From NCBI RefSeq assembly GCF_947387555.1, contig NZ_CANDNZ010000005.1, forward strand, positions 372,001 through 436,000: 64,000 nt of DNA, in the 5' to 3' direction. Positions 18,601 to 25,240 of the stretch are shown here, in pieces. Made by a program: the position numbers and the translations under genes. Within the stretch, counting starts at the first letter, position 1, and each line of letters begins with the position of its first letter. The notes under the pieces were generated by a model. The model saw nothing but the letters and a program-made list of their open reading frames with translations. It ran no database searches and had not been told where the DNA came from. This DNA is from Thalassomonas sp. RHCl1 (GTDB lineage Bacteria; Pseudomonadota; Gammaproteobacteria; Enterobacterales; Alteromonadaceae).

Positions 18601-18670
18601 TTTATGTAGCAGCAAGCAATTTAACCAGTTATTGGCTAAGGCCGGCAACCCGCAAAGGTGCCAACCTTAA
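15641..18670 (+). CDS. membrane Ser/Thr protein kinase with TolB-like and TPR extracytoplasmic part
   Basis: A 1009-residue Hanks-type kinase. Kinase domain about 63-400: GQGGMGQVYLALD glycine loop (71-83), Lys93 (VAIKVL), Glu125 (LAEARLL), catalytic loop HCDLKASN (Asp213), IDFG (Asp252) and MSPEQ. The catalytic loop has Cys where most have Arg (HCD, not HRD), a non-RD kinase. One membrane helix follows at about 440-462 (FTVMTAACIILLVTLTSLFY). The outer part starts with a TolB/FlgO-like segment (HIAVLPPTLS, 475-600) and continues with tandem TPR-like helices to the end (FYNLALSYYWLGDFANAKQS, DNLGIAYSLAGRYQDA). The start is TTG with a weak ribosome binding site, the least certain part. DNA from about 17030 to 18300 is more AT-rich than the kinase part. 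Probably an operon with the FHA gene. Confidence 0.87.
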   Translation: MSKTNPLSSDKLTTNKEDLKQGNALLSNDEPNEESNEKPEGEMQQAPQSATVQEPTIITNSENYQVKQKIGQGGMGQVYLALDTRLQRTVAIKVLTPLGQNLSSDETSVDKIDCQESHFQQALAEARLLAKLNHPNIVQIYDVIVSKKQRSESANPVNDNQQQIALVMEYLSGKTLQQFQHQHVTTLIQKLQIIRQIALGLAAAHDNGIVHCDLKASNILIDIDNKPGSGNQGYHPHGQMADQMSAQVKIIDFGIAQASHNGSEQRNEQEVSPNSKTSDSNSAYGSWTSMSPEQLSSNNNEQTIDFRTDLFSLGIIAFNLIAGRHPFATSYGTDSAQQIAQAILDDKPGDAKDIIPQLPLPLAHLLNQLLAHQPQNRPTSSHKVAERLQQIIVALTQQEILAEQTLPVGEDGAILQPEKAKIESAAINEKNEQQEKKPNKFTVMTAACIILLVTLTSLFYQDIFIPNTPKVRHIAVLPPTLSTDSKIADIQRDLVVATIDDAIRQSIINTKHLRLISRTEISAVSDDSSEININAIGNATGATDIITTELSCNNIRCNVILSRLSSVEEASKQENKDGNKKWTVFAQKNWPTQVDGFNEIFNTSQANISALYPDYAETYINSSPINEQDYLEYIELYAKVIINGENNNENLNQLRAVLSRSPYLYAGYSLFREAALNLFNETKDPDYPQQLEQLIQSAPPEYKYSVFQSIDVFYLSLALNQIDSAQKQLNIAIQRGVDSSTLTELKAVLTLTNNELTLAVSHYQTALALRPSTKLFYNLALSYYWLGDFANAKQSLQKLLSITPKMYSANQLLATIYLLEGKLNLAITTYEQVVKVNPQSNDLDNLGIAYSLAGRYQDALITARLAVEKSPNHPTKILNLADAEMILGLTEQARLHYQQVIDLHANEDNLVTQMELAQAYVHLGNNSAAIKSLNSAKKLAPNNGEVAFAAALVYTQAGERLSALSQVEEALATDIGVAWFNLPWFDTLCSSKQFNQLLAKAGNPQRCQP

Positions 18671-18682
18671 TAGCGTAAAAAA

Positions 18683-19258
18683 TTACCCCATAGGACGACC
18701 AACGCTAACTTTAGGATCTTGAGAATAATAAACCGGTGCCGGTAGCTGACCCACACCAATTTCATAGCAGGTAGCAAGATAACGGAAAGCAATATCATTA
18801 TCAAAAGCTTCATCTTTGACATGATCAATGGTCATAATCAACTGGTTACCGTTCTCTGTAACCACAGTTTCTACACGAAAATCATTATGATCATTTTCAT
18901 GGCAATAAATCACCCCTTTCCCATGAAAACGCCAGTCTCCCTGGTTTTCAGCATCATCTTCATCCATTTCAGCAATCAGAATAATACGCTGCAGCGCCTG
19001 TAGTTGCAGTTCAATAGGGTCGGTGGTTTTATTTTGATGTGACAGAAATTCAACCCGAAAGCCACCGGGAGTATCAACATATTCATCACCTTTTAAAATC
19101 TTGGTGATCCAAGGCTTAGTTTTACTCGGCTTTACCTTGAAATAGCAGACAGCTGTGGAAATAGTAGCGTCATAGTCATGTCTTACCGGTGCAGGCACGG
19201 TAATAAGCACTTCATCTTTATTAACTTTAATGTTGGCTTGTTTTTCTTCAACACTCAT
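18683..19258 (-). CDS. hypothetical protein, 191 aa
   Basis: Not recognised. It is convergent with the kinase gene, only 12 bases between the stops. A good AGGGAAAAC ribosome binding site precedes ATG. The protein is soluble, without signal peptide or membrane helix, acidic and beta-rich by eye, with runs such as VLITVPAPVRHDYD, GFRVEFLSHQNKTTD and GKGVIYCHENDHND. The N-terminal half looks like a small beta-sandwich. No catalytic motif was found. Being beside the kinase/FHA pair is not evidence of a shared role, because it is on the other strand. Confidence 0.7.
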   Translation of the reverse strand: MSVEEKQANIKVNKDEVLITVPAPVRHDYDATISTAVCYFKVKPSKTKPWITKILKGDEYVDTPGGFRVEFLSHQNKTTDPIELQLQALQRIILIAEMDEDDAENQGDWRFHGKGVIYCHENDHNDFRVETVVTENGNQLIMTIDHVKDEAFDNDIAFRYLATCYEIGVGQLPAPVYYSQDPKVSVGRPMG

Positions 19259-19641
19259 TATGTTTTCCCTAGTTTATATATTTTATAATGGTTTTATATT
19301 AACGGCTTGTTTATTAAAAACTTTATCTTATAAGCCCGATTAACCCAAAAATTATAGCCCTTAATTGGAGCAAGGTTAACGTTAAATTCCGTTTTTTAAC
19401 TCCAAAATCCATCTAAATCACAACTAAAACAAACTTTAATCAAAACCGGTTCAAATAAAAAACCAAATGCCCGCCATGCCTCTTAGTCACCTCCCGGAAA
19501 TGCCAAAAAAACTCAACTTTTTCTACAGTTATTGTTTGAAAACAAACTTTTGTGGATCACAGTGGAACGTTAAAAAAATTAAGACTATGTTATAGCTTAT
19601 GGATGGCGACTTTTAGGATAAACAAATTGACTGAAGTGACA
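19259..19641. other. intergenic region, no gene supported
   Basis: About 380 AT-rich bases between divergent genes. The hemerythrin frame remains open leftwards to a GTG at 19552, but those codons do not look like protein. GTTTGAAAACAAAC at about 19534 is a short palindrome of unknown meaning. Confidence 0.45.
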
Positions 19642-20187
19642 ATGAACGAGCTGATGAAGAGCTTACAACGAGAGCACAAGGGTCATAAGCAGCTGTTAAC
19701 CCTGCTTGAGGGAAAGCTTGCGCGCTTAAAACAAAATATCCCGCTGGACTTTAATCTGCTCAGCGATGCTGTAGATTATATTGAAAATTATGCCGGTCGC
19801 TATCATCATCCTAAAGAAGACATCATTTACCACTATATGGTGGATAACCAACTCGACCCTCATAAAGACTTTGCCAAAATCATCGAGGAACATCACAAGT
19901 TAGAGCAAATTACCACTCAGCTGAAAACCTCCCTGCAGGGGATATTATTGGATGCAATCACCTCTACCAGCCGCTTTGTGATTGAGCTGGAAGAGTTTAT
20001 TCAGATACATCAGCAACACCTGCACAAAGAAGATACCGTGATCTTTCCGCAAATAGAACACAAGCTAACAGAAGATGACTGGCAAAAAATATTGCCCAAA
20101 ATCCCCAACCAAGAAGATGACCCACTATTCGGTACTAAAGTGCAGGCCGAATATCTGGAGTTATATCACAGACTCACCGAAGGCTAG
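19642..20187 (+). CDS. hemerythrin domain protein
   Basis: A 181-residue four-helix hemerythrin/HHE domain protein, likely to bind a di-iron centre and to sense or handle O2, NO or oxidative damage. Iron-ligand-type motifs occur in order: REHKGHK (residue 10), GRYHHPKEDI (about 52), IEEHHKLEQ (about 79) and HQQHLHKEDTVIFPQIE (about 117). The start at 19642 (MNELMKSLQREH) was chosen because the domain begins there; GTG 19552 would add 30 residues of unlikely sequence. No linked domain such as a methyl-accepting or c-di-GMP domain is present. Single gene; function among hemerythrins unassigned. Confidence 0.83.
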   Translation: MNELMKSLQREHKGHKQLLTLLEGKLARLKQNIPLDFNLLSDAVDYIENYAGRYHHPKEDIIYHYMVDNQLDPHKDFAKIIEEHHKLEQITTQLKTSLQGILLDAITSTSRFVIELEEFIQIHQQHLHKEDTVIFPQIEHKLTEDDWQKILPKIPNQEDDPLFGTKVQAEYLELYHRLTEG

Positions 20188-20334
20188 TCTTACTTTCACG
20201 ATTAAAAATATCATCCCACGCATCATTAATGCCCTGAAGCTGAGTTTCGGGGCCGGTTCTTTGTCTGTTTCTAAATCCATTTTTTTGCGCTATACCTAAA
20301 GTTATTGTCTGCCAGCTAATCAGGTCAAAAGGAT

Positions 20335-21570
20335 ATGACTTCTAGCCGAAAAACTCACCTCAACCATTTGATAATACTCTGCTTATTATTTAGCAAATCC
20401 GGACTTGCCCTAGAGCAGGAAATCCATGGCTTACTGGAGCTTAGATATACCATCACCGACGGTATCGACAGCTACTTAACCGGAGACTACGGCAAATTTC
20501 AGTTTCCCGACGGCAATCGCTTTTCCCTGTCACAAGCCACCATCAATTATCAATTGCACTGGCAAGATAAATTCAGCCTGCACCTGATCGCCAGCGGCTT
20601 TGCTAACGGCGTAAAAAACAACCTGGGATTTACTGAGTCTTACTTTCAATATAAACAACTGCCCTCGGACGCCGGCTACCGCTTTACCCTGCGCGGCGGC
20701 CTTATGTACCCTAAGGTCTCTATGACCAATAAACTCAGCGGCTGGGCATCTCCCTATACCCTGAGCTACTCCACCCTTAATGCCTGGCTCGGTGAAGAGT
20801 TGCGGCACAGGGGAGTGGATTTCACCCTAACGCGTCTGGGGCGCTTTTCCGACAGCGAACATGATTTTGAACTCACCGTGACAGGTTTTCAGGGAAATGA
20901 CCCCGCAGGTGCTGTGCTCGCCTGGCATGGCTGGGCCATGAGCAGCCGGCAAACCCTACCTTACGAAACCCAGGCCTTGCCGAATTCCCATATCGGTTTT
21001 GTACCGGAAAATTCCGATATGTTTTTAGAGCTGGACCACCGTATTGGTTTTCAAATCAGCAGCCAATGGACCTGGCACAGACACGGCCGGATATTGCTGG
21101 GCTATTATGATAACCAGGCAGATCCCAAGGTGGTAAAAAACATCCAATGGGCCTGGCGCACCAAGTTTAGCCATTTAGGCATAAAATGGCAGCTGGCACA
21201 GGGAGTCGAACTTATCAGCCAATATTTAAGGGGAAATACCCTGATGCAGACCACCTCAGGCAGCGCAGATTTAGTCAACAATGACTATGACAGCGGTTTT
21301 GTCATGCTGTCGAAAAAAATGAACCGTCACAGGCTCAGCACCCGATTAGAAGCCTTTTCCGTTTCCGATAAAGACAGCCTTACCTTTGATGATAATAACG
21401 AGCATGGCAAAGCTTTTACCCTGAACTACAGCTACCGCCTGCATAAGCAGGTATTCCTGCAAACAGAATTTAACTGGCTCGACAGTCACAGGCCCTCAAG
21501 GGCCGGTAAGGGGCATAACGAAAATCTGATAGAGCGCCAGCTACAGTTTGCCGCACGCTACTTTTTTTAA
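20335..21570 (+). CDS. probable outer-membrane beta-barrel (porin-like) protein
   Basis: 411 residues with a signal peptide (about 1-25, LIILCLLFSKSGLA). The rest is built of alternating hydrophobic/polar strands with many aromatic residues (GYRFTLRGGLMYPKVSM, FSLHLIASGFANG) and ends ERQLQFAARYFF, a terminal Phe as in outer-membrane barrels. By style it resembles the porin-like outer-membrane proteins sometimes found in gammaproteobacteria, but no named family was recognised. AAAGGA before ATG is the ribosome binding site. The gene lies alone between the hemerythrin gene and the convergent serine hydrolase. A transport role is a guess. Confidence 0.62.
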   Translation: MTSSRKTHLNHLIILCLLFSKSGLALEQEIHGLLELRYTITDGIDSYLTGDYGKFQFPDGNRFSLSQATINYQLHWQDKFSLHLIASGFANGVKNNLGFTESYFQYKQLPSDAGYRFTLRGGLMYPKVSMTNKLSGWASPYTLSYSTLNAWLGEELRHRGVDFTLTRLGRFSDSEHDFELTVTGFQGNDPAGAVLAWHGWAMSSRQTLPYETQALPNSHIGFVPENSDMFLELDHRIGFQISSQWTWHRHGRILLGYYDNQADPKVVKNIQWAWRTKFSHLGIKWQLAQGVELISQYLRGNTLMQTTSGSADLVNNDYDSGFVMLSKKMNRHRLSTRLEAFSVSDKDSLTFDDNNEHGKAFTLNYSYRLHKQVFLQTEFNWLDSHRPSRAGKGHNENLIERQLQFAARYFF

Positions 21571-21643
21571 TTACCGGATCTTTTTAAGCATTTTATCAGG
21601 CGAGAGTATTAAACACCTTAGTAATAAAACACCTGCTTTGGCA

Positions 21644-23119
21644 TCACCGGCTTTTACTTTCCCCGGGCTGAATCAATATGGCAATTTGTTTTTTCACCTT
21701 GCTCAAGCCCGGATCGATCGCTAAAGCACGCCGATAATATTCCAGTGCTTTGTCTTTATTTCCCAGCGTTTGCCATATCTCAGCCAGCCTGCGCCAGCTA
21801 TGGGCAGACTCGGGAAAGTTCTCCGTCAACATTTCAAATGCCGGTATTGACGCTTTTACCCCGGCGCCATACCTGACGGCATAAGCCCGGTTGACGATAA
21901 AGTTTTCAATGGCAGAGCTATCGCCGGCAAACGCTTTGCTTATACGCTTAAATAAAGCTTGCCGATTGGCCTTTTCTCCATTTAAAACCTCTGTCATAAA
22001 GTGCTCGGTAAGCTCGGCCTGTCTAAATACTTCCGGGTCAATTATCGACATCAGGCTATCGGCTAAAATATCGGTCCAGACACTATAGGCGCTGCCATTG
22101 GTCATATACACTAAGGTATAGCTGTCGCCTGCCCCGGGCTCTTCTTTAAAATAATGGCGAAGTTTAACCCGGTTGCCGCCGTCGTGACCGACTTGCTGAT
22201 AACCGTCCCTGAGCGCATATTCAAAACCAAAAGCATAACGGCCACTCTGCCCGTTAACCAAGGGCATCGGTTGCCACATTTGTTTCAGGCTTTCTTGGGA
22301 GACAAACTTTTGTGAAACCAGTGCGGTCATAAAAGTCGCCAACTCCCGGGGCGTGGAATAAAGGCCCGAGTGGGCATAACTGTATTCAGACCAGTCAATC
22401 TCCTTATTTTTGCGTATCTGCCCTGCCATGCCCTGATAATTAGTCACCATATTGTCAATAACGGCAAGCGCACTGGCATGCCCGGTGCTTTTCAGCTTTA
22501 ACGGCTGAACAATCTTGCTATCCACCAGTTCCAGATAAGATTTTCCCGTTTTCGCCTCTAAAATTGCCGAGAGAATAAGAAAGTTGGTATTGTTATACTT
22601 ATTCATCGTACCGATTTCAAAGTGCGCTTCGGCATCGGCTAATGATGAAAACACGGCTTTTTTATCGGCCCAAAAACGCCCCGTTTCCATTACGGTGTCG
22701 AAATAGCGGGGAATGCCCGAGGTATGATTTAGGGCATGCTCAACCGTGACTTGTTGCCAGTGCAGAGGAAGATAAGGCAGATAATGGCGTATCGATTTTT
22801 TCACATCGACACTGCCCTCTTCAACCAACTGCATCATCAGCACACTGGTAAAGAGCTTAGTTACCGAGTAGGCGGAGAAAATATGATGTTCAGCCACAGG
22901 CACGGCTAATGCCAGGTTTGCAACCCCTTGTTGCCCCTGATAGATAACCTGATTATTTTTAAGCAATAACACCGATTGCCCGGCGATGCCATAACGCTGA
23001 CTGTTTTTAATCAGCTGCTGATCAAGTTGGCCATGTAGTGACGGGCTGATGTTCTCTTTTGCATTTAATGAAAACAGGCCGGTGAAATAAATAAGTAAAA
23101 ATAAAGAAATTAAGCGCAT
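21644..23119 (-). CDS. serine hydrolase (class C beta-lactamase/D-peptidase fold) with C-terminal TPR
   Basis: 491 residues. Signal peptide at 1-20 (LISLFLLIYFTGLFSLNA), so it is exported. The serine hydrolase domain carries the SxxK motif Ser85-Val-Thr-Lys88 and a YxN motif at Tyr175-Asn177, and HDGG (in VGHDGGNRVKL, about 305) replaces the KTG of true beta-lactamases. The last 70 residues are TPR helices (SWRRLAEIWQTLGNKDKALE). The family includes esterases, D-aminopeptidases and penicillin-binding-protein-like enzymes; no substrate can be assigned. GGAAGA precedes ATG. Confidence 0.84.
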   Translation of the reverse strand: MRLISLFLLIYFTGLFSLNAKENISPSLHGQLDQQLIKNSQRYGIAGQSVLLLKNNQVIYQGQQGVANLALAVPVAEHHIFSAYSVTKLFTSVLMMQLVEEGSVDVKKSIRHYLPYLPLHWQQVTVEHALNHTSGIPRYFDTVMETGRFWADKKAVFSSLADAEAHFEIGTMNKYNNTNFLILSAILEAKTGKSYLELVDSKIVQPLKLKSTGHASALAVIDNMVTNYQGMAGQIRKNKEIDWSEYSYAHSGLYSTPRELATFMTALVSQKFVSQESLKQMWQPMPLVNGQSGRYAFGFEYALRDGYQQVGHDGGNRVKLRHYFKEEPGAGDSYTLVYMTNGSAYSVWTDILADSLMSIIDPEVFRQAELTEHFMTEVLNGEKANRQALFKRISKAFAGDSSAIENFIVNRAYAVRYGAGVKASIPAFEMLTENFPESAHSWRRLAEIWQTLGNKDKALEYYRRALAIDPGLSKVKKQIAILIQPGESKSR

Positions 23120-23299
23120 TTATCTTCCAGAGATATGTTAATTATTCTTATGCTCAATTTCCGTTAGCTTATTGCTTTGAAATATTGAACTCAAATCAGC
23201 GTACACTTTAAGGCTTTGCTTTAAACCACAGAGCAATTAAAAGTGAATCCCGTGCATGGTACGGGATTTACCGACAAAAGTTCAATACTTTCCATTTTA

Positions 23300-24415
23300 C
23301 TAAAGCGCAGCGCTTACCTGAATGTCCGCCGCTTCCCGCCACCAGGGCGAAGTCGTATATAACTCCTGCAGAGGCAATGCCTCACCTATCATAGGAGTCA
23401 CCAGCGGCACCCACTGCGCTTGTGCCAGCTCGGCCAGACGTTCCAGTGGCTCATACCAGGCATGCAGCGCCAGGTCAAAGGTGCCATTATGCACTGGCAT
23501 CAAAGCCTTGCCGCGCAAATCCAGGTGCGCCTGCAACGTCTGCTCCGGCGTCATATGTACCTCAGCCCAGTCTTTATCGTAGGCGCCGTTTTCCATTATT
23601 GTCAGGTCAAAAGGTCCGAAGCGCTCACCTATGGTTTTAAAGCCATCAAAATATCCGGTATCTCCGCTAAAAAACAGCTTATGCTGCTCGCTTTGGATAA
23701 CCCAGGAGGCCCACAAGGTTTCATCTCTATCCGTGAGGCCGCGTCCGGAAAAATGCTGTGCCGGTGTCGCGGTCAGGGATAAGGCGCCAAGTTCGATGTT
23801 CTGCCACCAATCCAGTTGATGGATTTTTTCCTGCGCAATCCCCCATTCTTGCAAATACTTTCCCACCCCTAGCGGTGTAACAAAATGCTCTACCCTGTCG
23901 GCGATAGCTTCAATTGTTTCCCGATCCAGATGATCATAATGGTCATGTGAGATGATCACCCCTTGAATGTTAGGTAAGTTATCCAGCTCAAAAGGCAAAG
24001 GGTGAAAACGCTCCGGCCCTACCCAGCTAAAGGGGGATGCCCGTTTCGAAAAAACCGGGTCTAATAACCAGATTTTACCACTGAAGTTAAGTAACAGGCT
24101 TGAGTGTCCCAAACGGTATATTTCCGGTTGTCCTTGCTTGCCTGTTAAGCTGTCCATATCGATATTCACCAGCGGAATAGGCTTTTCAGGCATAGCGGCA
24201 TTACTCTTATCAAACATATATCGCCAGATAATTTTTGGTAATTTGGCTAAACCTGCCGCGGAAACATTATCACCATTTTGAAACTTTCCCTGGCGAAACT
24301 GCGGTGACTGCTCATAACCGCTATCCAATGATTGTGTGCTACAACTACTCATAGTCGACATAACAAGTATCCCAATAACTAAACAAAACAACAGGCCGAA
24401 GGATTTCAGCATCAT
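23300..24415 (-). CDS. MBL-fold metallo-hydrolase, probable lipoprotein
   Basis: A 371-residue beta-lactamase-superfamily hydrolase with the zinc motif SHDHYDHLD (HxHxDH type) at about residue 155. It is a relative of the NAPE-PLD/UlaG-like group, whose members cleave phosphodiester or lactone bonds. The start at 24415 follows GGGGATTTA at good spacing and gives a short signal with a cysteine in MSTMSSCST, possibly lipidated. Two other ATGs (24439, 24412) are alternatives. Divergent from the TetR gene; two palindromes between the two genes suggest TetR control. Confidence 0.82.
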   Translation of the reverse strand: MMLKSFGLLFCLVIGILVMSTMSSCSTQSLDSGYEQSPQFRQGKFQNGDNVSAAGLAKLPKIIWRYMFDKSNAAMPEKPIPLVNIDMDSLTGKQGQPEIYRLGHSSLLLNFSGKIWLLDPVFSKRASPFSWVGPERFHPLPFELDNLPNIQGVIISHDHYDHLDRETIEAIADRVEHFVTPLGVGKYLQEWGIAQEKIHQLDWWQNIELGALSLTATPAQHFSGRGLTDRDETLWASWVIQSEQHKLFFSGDTGYFDGFKTIGERFGPFDLTIMENGAYDKDWAEVHMTPEQTLQAHLDLRGKALMPVHNGTFDLALHAWYEPLERLAELAQAQWVPLVTPMIGEALPLQELYTTSPWWREAADIQVSAAL

Positions 24416-24445
24416 TAAATCCCCAAAAGCATCAAACAAGTAAAC

Positions 24446-24461
24446 TACACTGTGCAGTGTA
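24446..24461. promoter_or_regulatory. TetR-type operator candidate O1
   Basis: TACACTG-TG-CAGTGTA: 7-bp arms perfectly inverted around two bases. It lies between the divergent metallo-hydrolase and TetR genes. Confidence 0.6.
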
Positions 24462-24481
24462 CATTAATTCATTTTAAAAAG

Positions 24482-24497
24482 TAAACTAGTTAGTGTA
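24482..24497. promoter_or_regulatory. TetR-type operator candidate O2
   Basis: TAAACTA-GT-TAGTGTA: same 7-2-7 layout as O1, with one mismatch between the arms. Its centre is 36 bases from that of O1 and it is 33 bases from the regulator's likely ATG. Confidence 0.55.
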
Positions 24498-24529
24498 AAA
24501 TTGTGTTACGACTTTTTATAGAGACGGTT

Positions 24530-25138
24530 ATGGAAAAGAAAATAACCCAAAGCGAACGTAAACATGCCGCAATTATTGCCGCGGCGATCGAGGAATTTAA
24601 AGACAAAGGGTTTCGGGCCACCAGCATGGACAGCCTCGCGGCCAGAGCACAAGTGTCCAAACGCACCGTATATAATCACTTTGCCAGCAAAGAAGTCTTG
24701 TTTCAGGCAATTGCCCAACAGATGTTTGATCACTCGGCGCAGGCGACCAGTGTCCGCTATCAGAGCAACTTGCCATTAGCACAGCAGTTGCTGGAGTTTT
24801 CCGATAAAGAACTGGATTTACTGGCCTCGGAGCATTTTAGGGCGCTTGCCAAAATCATGATTGGCGAGTGTATCCATTCCCCCGAGTTAGCTGCCAGTAC
24901 GATGGCACAACTTAACGAGCAGGAATTGAGTTTAGAGCAGTGGATACGTGACGCGGTAGCAGATCAAAAATTAAAACCGGTCGACCCTGCCTATGCCGCC
25001 GGCCAGTTTATTGCCCTGATCAAGGCAAACGCTTTCTGGCCACAAATCACCATGGGGCAAGCCATTCCGGATACAAAGCAAAAACAACAAATAGCCCAAG
25101 ATGCCGTGGGCATGTTTCTCGCCTATTACGCCCGCTAG
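24530..25138 (+). CDS. TetR/AcrR family transcriptional regulator
   Basis: 202 residues. The N-terminal helix-turn-helix is typical: ERKHAAIIAAAIEEFKDKGF then TSMDSLAARAQVSKRTVYNH and FASKEVLF. The C-terminal ligand-binding part (about 60-202) looks like the TetR_C groups of the AcrR/AefR type. The start at 24530 is preferred: GAGACGG lies before the ATG, whereas a GTG at 24503 would put the second palindrome almost at the start codon. Most likely represses itself and the divergent metallo-hydrolase through O1 and O2. Ligand unknown. Confidence 0.88.
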   Translation: MEKKITQSERKHAAIIAAAIEEFKDKGFRATSMDSLAARAQVSKRTVYNHFASKEVLFQAIAQQMFDHSAQATSVRYQSNLPLAQQLLEFSDKELDLLASEHFRALAKIMIGECIHSPELAASTMAQLNEQELSLEQWIRDAVADQKLKPVDPAYAAGQFIALIKANAFWPQITMGQAIPDTKQKQQIAQDAVGMFLAYYAR

Positions 25139-25190
25139 CCCTCCCCTCTTTATGGGATAGCACTTATAAAATAACAAAGTCCACAAACAG

Positions 25191-25217
25191 AAATGCCGGT
25201 CAATTTGACCGGCATTT
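25191..25217. terminator. bidirectional terminator between tetR and topA
   Basis: AAATGCCGGTCAA and TTGACCGGCATTT are perfect arms around one T, between convergent genes. T-tracts are short on both strands. Confidence 0.75.
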
Positions 25218-25240
25218 GTCATTTAAAAAGCTTTTTCACA

